Shown: in pieces, positions 5,665 through 11,981 of the stretch
Position numbering within the stretch: the first letter of the stretch is position 1
Layout of the letters: each line of letters opens with the position of its first letter
DNA from: JAGVPT01 sp964384415
GTDB taxonomy: Bacteria > Bacteroidota > Ignavibacteria > UBA10030 > UBA8401
Length of the DNA stretch: 11,981 nt
Direction: 5' to 3'
Assembly (NCBI GenBank): GCA_964384415.1
Contig: CAYLMV010000112.1
Span: 1 to 11,981, forward strand
Program-made: the position numbers and the translations under genes
Notes under the pieces: generated by a model
Database searches by the model: none
What the model saw: only the letters and a program-made list of their open reading frames with translations
Told to the model about the DNA's origin: nothing

Positions 5665-8600
5665 ATGCTACAAAGAATCATTGAAGCTTCAGTCCGCAAT
5701 AAGTTTATGGTTATCCTGGCGGTTCTGTTCCTGATCGGTTGGGGCATCTATTCGATGGTGACGATCCCGATCGACGCGATCCCGGACTTGAGCGACGCTC
5801 AGGTGATTATTTATACAGAATATCCCGGTCAGTCGCCCCGAATTGTGGAAGATCAAGTGACCTACCCGCTGACGACCTCCATGGTCTCTGTGCCGGGGTC
5901 CAAAGCAGTTCGAGGATATTCCTTCTTCGGGTACTCGCTTGTTTACGTCATCTTTGAGGATGGCACTGATCTCTATTGGGCCCGGAGCAGAGTATTGGAG
6001 TACCTCAACTATGCACAGAAGCGTTTACCATCCAACGTCGTGCCGACGCTCGGACCCGACGCTACGGGGGTCGGCTGGGTATTCGAATACACACTAACGT
6101 CGGACAAGCATTCCCTCCAAGAACTCCGATCATACCAGGACTGGTACTTGAAATATGGTTTGTCGTCGGTTAGCGGCGTGGCGGAAGTCGCAAGCATCGG
6201 CGGTTATCAGAAACAGTACCAGGTGACTGTCGATCCCGCAAAACTCCAGGCATATAACATTCCGCTGAACATGGTGGAAATGGCAATCAAGAATTCGAAC
6301 AATGACGTCGGCGGCGAAGTTGTTGAGATGGGCGAAACAGAATTCATGGTACGTGGGCTCGGCTACATCAAATCTATGGACGATATCAAAGACATTCCTT
6401 TGATGGTCGACAAAAAGAGTGGAACGCCGGTATATATCAAAGACATCGCCGATGTAACGATAGGTCCGTTGATGCGCCGCGGTCTTGCAGAAAGCAACGG
6501 TGAGGGCGAAGTCGTCGGCGGCATTGTTGTCATGAGGTATGGACAGAATGCTCTTGAGGTAATTGATAACGTAAAGAATAAACTCGAAGTCCTGAAGCAA
6601 GGACTACCGGAAGACGTCAAAATCAATACCGCTTATGATCGCTCGAGTCTTATCGAGCGGGCAATAGAAACGCTCAAAGACAAGCTGACAGAAGAAATCA
6701 TCATCGTCGCAATCGTCTGCATCCTCTTCCTGCTTCACGCCCGAAGCGCGTTGGTGGCGATCTTTACGCTGCCGACCGCGATCCTCATGGCGTTCATCGT
6801 GATGAAGATACAGGGGATCAACGCAAACATCATGTCCCTCAGCGGTATCGCCATCGCCATCGGAGCTATGGTAGATGCCGCAATTATCATGATTGAGAAC
6901 GCGCATAAACATATTGAACACGAAGCGCTGAAGCCACCGGGTGAGCGGCGTGAACATTGGCAGGTAATTCTCGATGCGTCGAAAGAAGTTGGACCTGCAC
7001 TCTTCTACTCCCTTTTAGTGATCACAGTTTCATTCATCCCTGTGTTTACTCTTGAGGCTCAAGAGGGACGTCTTTTCAGACCTCTGGCTTTTACAAAAAC
7101 CTATTCGATGGCCGCGGCGGCAATTCTCTCGATAACAATTGTTCCTGTCCTTATGGGCTATTGGATAAGAGGAAAAATCCTGGCGGAAAACAGGAACCCG
7201 ATCAACCGGTTTCTTATCTGGGCATACACTCCGGTCGTCAGCTTCGTTCTTAAGTTCAACAAGTGGATCATCGTTGCTGCACTCGCCCTGCTTGCTATCA
7301 CGATATTTCCGTTTAACAAGATCGGCTCTGAGTTCATGCCCCCTCTTTATGAAGGCGACATTCTATATATGCCTACGACATTGCCGGGAATGTCAATTAC
7401 GAAAGCAAAACAACTCTTACAGCAAACTGACAAAATCATCCGCAAATTCCCCGAAGTGCATCATGTGTTCGGTAAAATCGGAAGAGCAGAAACTGCTACC
7501 GATCCTGCCGGGTTGGATATGGTGGAAACGACGATCATGTTAAAGCCCGAGAATGAGTGGCGCCCAGGGATGACGGTGGAAAAACTGATCGATGAAATGG
7601 ATCGCGCTATTCAATTCCCAGGGGTCACCAATGCGTGGACGATGCCCATCAAAACCCGGACAGATATGCTCAGCACCGGAATTAAGACCCCCGTCGGCAT
7701 CAAGATTTCCGGACCGGACCTCGACAAACTTGAGCAAATCGGCAAAGAGGTGGAGTCGGTGATGCGAACCGTTCCCGGAACACTCACCGCGTTCGCGGAA
7801 CGAACAGTGGGAGGCAACTACCTCGACTTCGATATCAACCGAAAGGAAGCCGCACGCTACGGGTTGACGGTCGGTGATGTGGAGGGAGTCATTGAGACTG
7901 CCATGGGAGGTATGAGCGTCACGAACACTGTGGAAGGTCTCGAGCGGTACACCGTCAACCTTCGATACAGCCGCGAGCTTCGCGACAACTTAGAGGCGCT
8001 CCAAAGAGTTCTTGTTCCAACTCCTTCCGGGGCGCAGATTCCGATTGGCCAATTGGCGACCATTACGCCGCGCAAGGGGCCTATGGTTATTCGCAGCGAA
8101 GATACGAGGCCCAACGCGTGGGTTTATGTGGACATTAAGGATATCGATGTCGGAACATATGTTCAAAACGCGCAGCGAGTCGTGGCGGAGAAGATCAAAG
8201 TGCCGCCGGGATACAACATTATTTGGAGCGGCGAGTACGAATATATGCAGCGCGCGCAAAAACGGTTGATGGTTGTCATCCCCATGACGCTGTTTATCAT
8301 TTTCGTCATTCTCTATATGAACATGCGGTCGATCACGAAAGTGGCCATTGTTTTTTTGGCAGTTCCTTTTTCACTCGTCGGCACATTTTGGTTCCTCTAT
8401 TTTCTCGGTTATAATTTGAGCATCGCCGTTTGGGTTGGCATCATAGCTCTCGCCGGCCTAGACGCTGAAACGGGGGTCGTCATGCTCCTCTACCTCGATC
8501 ACGCGTACGATGAATGGAAGAACAAAGGTTTGATGAGAGGTCTGCAGGATCTGAAGGATGCCATTCACCACGGCGCCGTTCAACGAGTTCGACCGAAAAT

Positions 8601-8817
8601 TATGACGGCCTCCGTCATCATTGCCGGCCTTGTGCCGATCATGTGGAGCCATGGCACAGGAGCGGATGTCATGAAACGCATCGCCGCTCCGATGGTCGGC
8701 GGTGTGGTCACTTCGGTATTGCTGGAACTGGCTGTTTATCCTGTGATCTACTTCCTATGGAAAGGATGGGTGCTAAAGAAGGAAGCCCGGGTTGCAGGCC
8801 ATCAGCTGAAGAATTAG
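5665..8817 (+). CDS. cusA: CusA-type Cu(I)/Ag(I) RND efflux pump
   Basis: An inner-membrane proton-driven pump of the heavy-metal RND group, about 1050 residues as usual. The N-terminus shows the family features (PIDAIPDLSDAQVII, YPGQSPRIVEDQVTYPLTT, GPDATGVGWVFEY). Compared from memory with E. coli CusA, the three copper-binding methionines 573, 623 and 672 correspond to Met569 (LYMPTTLPG), Met619 (LDMVETT) and Met668 (TDMLSTG). The constant offset of four supports the alignment. The proton-relay aspartate of TM4 is Asp404 in GAMVDAAIIMIENAHK. Twelve TM segments are arranged as TM1, then TM2-6 (about 340-520), TM7, then TM8-12 at the C-terminus. AGAGGA (5651-5656) supports ATG 5665. Export of Cu(I)/Ag(I) rather than Zn/Co/Cd is inferred from the Met triad. 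Confidence 0.95.
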   Translation: MLQRIIEASVRNKFMVILAVLFLIGWGIYSMVTIPIDAIPDLSDAQVIIYTEYPGQSPRIVEDQVTYPLTTSMVSVPGSKAVRGYSFFGYSLVYVIFEDGTDLYWARSRVLEYLNYAQKRLPSNVVPTLGPDATGVGWVFEYTLTSDKHSLQELRSYQDWYLKYGLSSVSGVAEVASIGGYQKQYQVTVDPAKLQAYNIPLNMVEMAIKNSNNDVGGEVVEMGETEFMVRGLGYIKSMDDIKDIPLMVDKKSGTPVYIKDIADVTIGPLMRRGLAESNGEGEVVGGIVVMRYGQNALEVIDNVKNKLEVLKQGLPEDVKINTAYDRSSLIERAIETLKDKLTEEIIIVAIVCILFLLHARSALVAIFTLPTAILMAFIVMKIQGINANIMSLSGIAIAIGAMVDAAIIMIENAHKHIEHEALKPPGERREHWQVILDASKEVGPALFYSLLVITVSFIPVFTLEAQEGRLFRPLAFTKTYSMAAAAILSITIVPVLMGYWIRGKILAENRNPINRFLIWAYTPVVSFVLKFNKWIIVAALALLAITIFPFNKIGSEFMPPLYEGDILYMPTTLPGMSITKAKQLLQQTDKIIRKFPEVHHVFGKIGRAETATDPAGLDMVETTIMLKPENEWRPGMTVEKLIDEMDRAIQFPGVTNAWTMPIKTRTDMLSTGIKTPVGIKISGPDLDKLEQIGKEVESVMRTVPGTLTAFAERTVGGNYLDFDINRKEAARYGLTVGDVEGVIETAMGGMSVTNTVEGLERYTVNLRYSRELRDNLEALQRVLVPTPSGAQIPIGQLATITPRKGPMVIRSEDTRPNAWVYVDIKDIDVGTYVQNAQRVVAEKIKVPPGYNIIWSGEYEYMQRAQKRLMVVIPMTLFIIFVILYMNMRSITKVAIVFLAVPFSLVGTFWFLYFLGYNLSIAVWVGIIALAGLDAETGVVMLLYLDHAYDEWKNKGLMRGLQDLKDAIHHGAVQRVRPKIMTASVIIAGLVPIMWSHGTGADVMKRIAAPMVGGVVTSVLLELAVYPVIYFLWKGWVLKKEARVAGHQLKN

Positions 8818-8940
8818 CAGAAGAAGTCAGCGGAATCGCGTTCGTTCTTTAGTCTCGCGCAGGCTATTTGTTCATCATACAACTGTGCCGCCTCCTCACA
8901 TTGATCATCTGTTTCGCCGAGCGCCTTTTGACACCGAGAT

Positions 8941-9171
8941 TCATCGCTGGTCCTGTCCGCGACGCAGCGCACCAATACCGGAGGTGAGCATGCCACCAAT
9001 CCCGCTGATGACCATGAGTTGGCCGAGCATATCATGCCAGTCGCTCATCGGAGTCATCAACAGCATCGATCCTCCAATCACAAGAGCTGCGAATGCGATT
9101 GCACCTGTGAGCCGACCGAGATTCCGGCTTAAGCGGCTCCCCAGGGCCTCCAAACTCGGAAGCCGGCCCAT
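8941..9171 (-). CDS. 76-residue two-TM protein resembling the C-terminal tail of UbiB/AarF kinases
   Basis: The ORF begins 14 bases after the stop of the Met-rich gene on the same strand. Its sequence (LEALGSRLSRNLGRLTGAIA, then AALVIGGSMLLM) resembles the membrane tail of ABC1/UbiB-type atypical kinases, where an LERL..RL.R segment is followed by two hydrophobic helices. The helices here are at about 22-40 and 50-68. None of the kinase domain is present: the codon just before the ATG is a stop, and the upstream DNA belongs to an unrelated gene. Either this is a leftover of a ubiB-like gene cut by rearrangement, or a free-standing small membrane protein with similar composition. No good ribosome binding site is seen, so expression may depend on coupling to the gene before it. 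The UbiB resemblance is by eye only. Confidence 0.5.
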   Translation of the reverse strand: MGRLPSLEALGSRLSRNLGRLTGAIAFAALVIGGSMLLMTPMSDWHDMLGQLMVISGIGGMLTSGIGALRRGQDQR

Positions 9172-9185
9172 CTACCGCAGTTTGT

Positions 9186-9803
9186 CTACTTCACCATATA
9201 TTGGAACGCCGTCGTTTTGGAGATTTCTCCAACGTTGACATTTACGGTAAACTGGTATTTTCCTTTTTCGTCAAGCGTTATGCCGATTCCATAGTGCTTC
9301 ATCATGGGCTTGAGATTGACCGAAGAGTGTTTCTTTGACGGAGACTCAATCATCACCTTTGCTGTGGCGTCAGAGATCCCTTTCTTAGTAACAACATCTG
9401 TTACCTCAAGCATGATGCAGTGCGTCCCAGCCATCATCGAGTCCATCATCGCCTTGTTCATCTCCATGCCGTCGTGTTTCATACCGTTCATATCTTTTCC
9501 CATCTCCATACTCGTGTCATTCATCTTCATGCCGTCGTGCTTCATTGCCTTCATATCTTTGTTCATCGTCATGTGGCCCATCTTCTCCTTCATCATTTTC
9601 TTATGCTGCTTTTGCGTCATAAGCCACACTCTCATATGAACCCCTTCGACTGTCGCATCCGCCGTCGGCTTTCCCATCATCTTCGACATGTGGTGTTGCT
9701 TCACATCTGTCGCGGTCTTCTCGTCCCCGGTGCCTTTTGCGGACATCGGAAGTATCAAGGCGAATGTGAGGAGTATCGAGAGAAATACATAATTCATTTT
9801 CAT
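9186..9803 (-). CDS. Met/His-rich FixH/YtkA-like periplasmic protein with tandem Met repeat
   Basis: I set the start at 9803 (205 residues) because AAAGGA precedes this ATG at the right distance and MKMNYVFLSILLTFALILPM then forms a signal peptide; an upstream ATG at 9863 has no such support. The mature protein has a beta-sandwich pattern seen in FixH/YtkA-like proteins: a strand near VEGVHMRVWLM (52-62), then HCIMLEVTD (128-136), SDATAKVMIESP, HYGIGITLDEKGKYQFTVNVNV (170-191) and a closing FQYMVK. Between the first and second strands lies a Met-rich insert (about 69-125) with two 21-residue repeats. Roughly 32 of 205 residues are Met. This suggests Cu(I)/Ag(I) binding in the periplasm, although no binding has been shown for such inserts here. 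The gene follows a small membrane protein gene by 52 bases. It converges with cusA and is probably part of the same metal response. Confidence 0.78.
   Translation of the reverse strand: MKMNYVFLSILLTFALILPMSAKGTGDEKTATDVKQHHMSKMMGKPTADATVEGVHMRVWLMTQKQHKKMMKEKMGHMTMNKDMKAMKHDGMKMNDTSMEMGKDMNGMKHDGMEMNKAMMDSMMAGTHCIMLEVTDVVTKKGISDATAKVMIESPSKKHSSVNLKPMMKHYGIGITLDEKGKYQFTVNVNVGEISKTTAFQYMVK
9432..9557 (-). repeat. Tandem 63-bp repeat encoding a Met/His-rich 21-residue unit
   Basis: Two copies lie head to tail inside the FixH-like gene, residues 83-103 and 104-124. Each starts with DM..MKHDGM.MN, and the period is exactly 63 bp: GCCGTCGTG recurs at 9468-9476 and 9531-9539. The copies have diverged, more so in their second halves, so this is an older in-frame duplication rather than an assembly stutter. 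Confidence 0.8.
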
Positions 9804-9855
9804 TTGAAGTCCTTTTGATTTGGTGTGTGAATTGTTTGATTTGAGCATGCCAAGC

Positions 9856-10062
9856 CTATTCATTCTTCTTCATGATAACCCAACCGAGCACGACGCCGAG
9901 ACCAAGTGTCAGAATTGCGGGAGTCCACAACCAACCCCGCTCACCCACCCAGCCACCATCATTCATCATCCCTCCGGTCATTGCCCCTCCGCCGAAGAAC
10001 AAAAAGAGCGAGACAACAGCAATGAACGAAGTGACGAGATGTGCATTCGATAACGCTTTCAT
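9856..10062 (-). CDS. Small two-TM Gly/Met/Trp-rich membrane protein
   Basis: The start at 10062 (68 residues) is fixed by AAAGGAGG a few bases upstream; an earlier ATG at 10101 would add 13 residues lying over this ribosome binding site. The protein has a first hydrophobic helix at about 8-26 and a loop GGGAMTGGMMNDGGWVGERG that is rich in Gly, Met and Trp. A second helix lies at about 45-63, and the protein ends in MKKNE. Similar tiny GGMM/GGW membrane proteins are common beside copper-efflux genes in environmental bacteria, but I know of no established function. It is the first gene of the minus-strand set, with the Met-rich FixH-like gene 52 bases downstream. A membrane partner for Met-mediated metal handling is possible but unproven. 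Confidence 0.65.
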   Translation of the reverse strand: MKALSNAHLVTSFIAVVSLFLFFGGGAMTGGMMNDGGWVGERGWLWTPAILTLGLGVVLGWVIMKKNE

Positions 10063-10098
10063 AAAACCTTCCTCCTTTGTAATTGCTAACACCGACAA

Positions 10099-10125
10099 CA
10101 ACTCGGTATAGTGCTGATTGAGTTG
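10099..10125. promoter_or_regulatory. Inverted repeat around a TATA-like element, candidate operator
   Basis: CAACTC (10099-10104) and GAGTTG (10120-10125) are reverse complements separated by 15 bases, so their centres are 21 bp (two helical turns) apart. An overlapping pair CTCGG/CCGAG (10102-10106 and 10127-10131) adds symmetry. Between the arms, the minus strand reads TATACC, a possible -10 element for the small membrane protein gene starting at 10062. Regulation of that gene is inferred from geometry alone. Confidence 0.3.
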
Positions 10126-10514
10126 CCCGAGAGGATAGTTGCGCTCTGGTTCTGCATTCTTCTTTTCCGAGAGCGAAAGAACAGTACAATGGCCTTAAAC
10201 GCGATCCCGTGAAAGCGGAGTTCGTCCCTATCTTCTGTGCGAGAAGGTTGCGCGCGCTCGAATATGAGGCTCGTACCGTCAGTATTTCTCCCTTTGGACT
10301 CGGTTGTCGCAACTCATCCAAAAATCAGTGTGAATCAAACTACGGACAATGGGAAAGGAAGATAATCGCCCTAAAGGATGAAATAGTAGCTAATCCCTTC
10401 AGGACTGGAATTACACTTCGCGTTGGATCTATGAGATTGCCGGACATCACGACAATCAGAAGCAACTTCAAAGGATCTTCGCGATCTCGATGTGAGAATT
10501 GAGGTATTTTGGCC

Positions 10515-10545
10515 TTGATTAAGGAACTTAACATTCCTACTTTTG
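10515..10545 (+). promoter_or_regulatory. Candidate promoter of the CxxCCC peptide gene
   Basis: TACTTTTG (10538-10545) matches the Bacteroidota -7 consensus TAnnTTTG exactly. It is preceded by TTG (10515-10517) after a 20-base gap; the base before that TTG is C instead of the preferred T. Transcription would start near 10550, leaving a 40-base leader that includes GGGAG (10581-10585) before the ATG at 10590. Confidence 0.45.
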
Positions 10546-10589
10546 TTCAAATAATCAATGAACAGCATGTTTTCTTAAATGGGAGTTGT

Positions 10590-10814
10590 ATGAAAAACAT
10601 CATAGCTTTGTTCGTTTTCGCCATCTTCACAGTAGCCGCCACAGCTTCTTCTGCCCCAAGCAACGAGGCAAAGAAGGGCTCAAAATCCGCAGCACACAAA
10701 GACTGTAAAGAATGCTGCTGCGATATGAAGAGTAGCAACGCGGCAAAAAAATCGGGTAGCAAGAGCATGAACATGAAAAAGGACGAAGCAAAAAAGGAGC
10801 CCGAAAAGAAGTGA
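10590..10814 (+). CDS. Secreted 74-residue Lys-rich peptide with a CxxCCC cluster
   Basis: The start at 10590 gives a clean signal peptide (MKNIIALFVFAIFTVAATAS, likely cut after ..SSA) and has GGGAG at 10581-10585; an in-frame ATG at 10509 would bury the signal. The mature peptide is about 52 residues. It carries DCKECCCDMK at 38-47 (Cys39, 42, 43, 44, plus Met46) and two further Met at 60 and 62, on a very Lys/Ser/Ala-rich, probably disordered chain. I recognise no named family. Four clustered cysteines in a secreted chain next to Cu/Ag genes suggest soft-metal binding, similar in idea to a periplasmic metallothionein-like scavenger, but this is inference. The next gene starts 51 bases downstream on the same strand. 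Confidence 0.68.
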   Translation: MKNIIALFVFAIFTVAATASSAPSNEAKKGSKSAAHKDCKECCCDMKSSNAAKKSGSKSMNMKKDEAKKEPEKK

Positions 10815-10865
10815 CCCATACGACTCTCGCGCTCTCTAATAACTCGATGGCCGGAGGCTAAACTC

Positions 10866-11546
10866 ATGAAATGCCTCCAATGCGGCAGTGAGCTTGTGGC
10901 CGGAGCACTCTTCTGCCCTCGATGTGGAGCAAAAGTCTCATCTTCCGCAGAGATGGGCTCACCTCCAAAGAGTACACTCCCCTCGGCTGCGAACGTCGCT
11001 GGAAGAAGGGCGATGAGCGGAAAGGCAAAAGTGATCTATTCGACGGTCGCCGTTGCCCTCATCGCCGGGATGTCAATCATCTTCATCCGCAATCTCCCCG
11101 GCGGGGATCATCCGGTTGTCAAGGAGCAGCCGGTTGTAGTCCAATCGGTCAACTACGAGGGGGCGAAGCTGACAATGACTCCTGTAAGTTCCAGGATCGA
11201 AAACGGCTACATCGTCATTTCCCTTTCCGATGTCATCGAAAAGAAGATGGTCGCTTTTACCTACGTAGGGAAGACCAAGAATGTCGACATGCTCGCCTAC
11301 ATCAATCCTCAAGGCAAACTCGTGACGGCGGTTGCCATGTGCGAGCCGTGCAATTCAAAGAGCTTCCACACCGAATCGCAGGATATTGTCTGCGACAATT
11401 GCGGCACCCGCTGGAACTTTACGACACTCGAAGGCATCAGCGGATCATGCCAAAAGTATCCGCCGGATCCTATCCCCAGCCAGGTCGTCGGAAACGACGT
11501 TCGGATCAACACGCGGCTCATCGAACAATGGAAAATGAGAATATGA
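10866..11546 (+). CDS. Zinc-ribbon, single-TM, DUF2318 (FtrD-like) protein
   Basis: This 226-residue protein has three parts. An N-terminal zinc ribbon shows CLQC (Cys3, Cys6) and CPRC (Cys17, Cys20). One membrane helix lies at about 55-75. A C-terminal extracytoplasmic domain matches DUF2318 as I know it: AMCEPCNSKSFHTES with Cys159/Cys162, CDNCGTRWN with Cys176/Cys179, then SCQKYPPDPIPSQVVGNDV. DUF2318 is related to FtrD, a putative Fe-S or metal protein of ferrous-iron uptake systems. Its role in other contexts is unclear. GGAGG (10853-10857) supports the start. Its TGA stop overlaps the ATG of the HMA lipoprotein gene (ATGA at 11543-11546), so translation of the two is probably coupled. 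Transfer of electrons or metal ions in the envelope is a reasonable inference. Confidence 0.82.
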   Translation: MKCLQCGSELVAGALFCPRCGAKVSSSAEMGSPPKSTLPSAANVAGRRAMSGKAKVIYSTVAVALIAGMSIIFIRNLPGGDHPVVKEQPVVVQSVNYEGAKLTMTPVSSRIENGYIVISLSDVIEKKMVAFTYVGKTKNVDMLAYINPQGKLVTAVAMCEPCNSKSFHTESQDIVCDNCGTRWNFTTLEGISGSCQKYPPDPIPSQVVGNDVRINTRLIEQWKMRI

Positions 11547-11899
11547 AGACGAAGCTCATTTCTGTTTTCGTCCTGTTCCTGGCCATGGCCGCCGGGTGCG
11601 GCAAATCGTCCTCCTTCCAGACCCCTTCGAAATCGTCGGACGTGACAGTAGCATCCATCCAGTTGCCAACATTGAAATGCAAGACCTGCGTGAAGACGCT
11701 CACAACAGCGCTACAGTCTGTTGACGGAATCGAGAGTGCGGATTTCGATTTGGAGGGGAAAAAAGCGACAGTGAAATTTATCGCTGCAAGACTGGACGTG
11801 GGGAAAATACGCACCGCAATCAGCAACGCCGGATATGATGCTGATGATGTAAAGCGGGATTCGAGCGTGTATCAGGATCTTCCGGAGTGCTGCAAATAG
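11543..11899 (+). CDS. HMA-domain lipoprotein with C-terminal ECCK motif
   Basis: A 118-residue envelope protein. The signal segment MKTKLISVFVLFLAMAAGC ends in a lipobox-like AAGC, so Cys19 is probably lipidated. An HMA (ferredoxin-like heavy-metal) domain follows at about 36-102: the binding loop LKCKTC (Cys46, Cys49), the VDGIESADFDLEGKKATVKF strand pair, and the closing helix IRTAISNAGYDAD. The tail QDLPECCK adds two vicinal cysteines (116 and 117). Many HMA chaperones are cytosolic. A lipid-anchored one with extra cysteines would act on the periplasmic side, either delivering metal to or taking it from the neighbouring DUF2318 protein or the Cus pump. Cu(I) is the most likely ligand given the context; Hg(II) or Zn(II) are alternatives. 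The ATGA overlap with the previous gene makes the start clear. Confidence 0.88.
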   Translation: MKTKLISVFVLFLAMAAGCGKSSSFQTPSKSSDVTVASIQLPTLKCKTCVKTLTTALQSVDGIESADFDLEGKKATVKFIAARLDVGKIRTAISNAGYDADDVKRDSSVYQDLPECCK

Positions 11900-11925
11900 C
11901 TGTTGACTGGGAAAAGGTCCGCTGT

Positions 11926-11961
11926 CTTCATTCCCCAATCAGAGATTGGAACGACGTGAAG
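11926..11961 (+). terminator. Weak hairpin after the HMA lipoprotein gene
   Basis: CCAATC (11935-11940) and GATTGG (11944-11949) form a perfect 6-bp stem with a 3-base loop, and CTTCA/TGAAG (11926-11930 and 11957-11961) can close an outer stem. No T-run follows, so intrinsic termination is doubtful. It may instead be part of a repeat or a leader for the next gene beyond the window. Confidence 0.25.
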
Positions 11962-11981
11962 GGGCGATGTATGTCTCGTTC

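Larger units (their letters stand above)
10063..10589. other. 527-bp divergent spacer with no supported gene
   Basis: This separates the minus-strand set (starting at 10062) from the plus-strand set (starting at 10590). ORFs exist on both strands, up to 97 codons, but they have unconvincing composition, no good ribosome binding sites and overlap each other. No tRNA, CRISPR or IS-like inverted repeat is recognised. It contains a dyad near 10099-10125 and a promoter near 10515-10545. The remaining 390 or so bases are unexplained. Confidence 0.5.

Noticed and set aside
8814..9035. Minus-strand 73-codon ORF with several cysteines
   Set aside because: It overlaps the UbiB-like ORF in another frame, has no convincing ribosome binding site, and its composition can be explained by the shadow frame; only its last 40 codons look protein-like.
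9432..9557. 63-bp tandem repeat as a CRISPR-like or non-coding array
   Set aside because: There are only two adjacent copies without spacers, in frame within a clear Met-rich protein.
10209..10502. Plus-strand 97-codon ORF in the long spacer
   Set aside because: It has no ribosome binding site, no hydrophobic core or motif, and equally open frames lie on the other strand.
10340..10534. Minus-strand 64-codon hydrophobic ORF in the spacer
   Set aside because: It has no start signal or recognised family and overlaps other random ORFs; it would also run across part of the candidate promoter at 10515-10545.
10922..11542. N-terminal extension of the HMA gene, open for 207 codons upstream
   Set aside because: The extension is an Arg/His-rich out-of-frame reading of the DUF2318 gene; the lipoprotein signal beginning at 11543 is the real start.

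Overview
The window looks like a chromosomal contig end from a Bacteroidota/Chlorobiota-type bacterium, perhaps Ignavibacteria-like. Four things point that way: a BshB1-type bacillithiol deacetylase, a HYC/CC/PP-type secreted Cys protein, a CusB with HMBD and YHS domains, and promoters of the form TTTG-N19/20-TATATTR. The last resemble the Bacteroidota TTTG/TAnnTTTG signature. The species cannot be named from sequence alone.

Positions 1-1815 hold housekeeping genes. xseA (exonuclease VII large subunit, minus strand) runs off the left edge. Its last 36 bases are an exact fold-back copy of its own sequence, which is almost certainly an assembly or amplification artefact. Divergent from it is bshB1. 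The 294 bp between them contain promoters for both genes and an imperfect palindrome that resembles a dispersed intergenic repeat.

Positions 1899-8817 form a plus-strand copper/silver efflux cluster. It starts with a palindromic candidate operator, then a small secreted Cys protein, then a structured leader, then the three-part efflux system: outer-membrane channel (CusC-like), periplasmic adaptor (CusB-like, with two N-terminal HMBD units and a C-terminal YHS domain) and the RND pump CusA. The pump keeps all three methionines that bind Cu(I)/Ag(I) in E. coli CusA.

Positions 8941-10062 form a convergent minus-strand set. It contains a small Gly/Met/Trp-rich two-TM membrane protein, a Met/His-rich FixH/YtkA-like periplasmic protein carrying a tandem 21-residue Met repeat, and a 76-residue ORF that looks like the C-terminal tail of a UbiB/AarF-type ABC1 kinase.

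Positions 10063-10589 contain no gene I can support. A plus-strand set follows: a secreted Lys-rich peptide with a CxxCCC cluster, a zinc-ribbon/TM/DUF2318 (FtrD-like) protein, and a lipoprotein with an HMA metal-binding domain. The start codon of the last overlaps the stop codon of the gene before it.

Taken together this is a dense envelope metal-handling island. Its proteins offer thiol, thioether and His ligands around one Cu/Ag pump. No metal sensor, two-component pair or P-type ATPase is visible, so the regulator probably lies outside the window. The least described parts are the small accessory proteins (HYC-type protein, CxxCCC peptide, Met-repeat protein, DUF2318-HMA pair).
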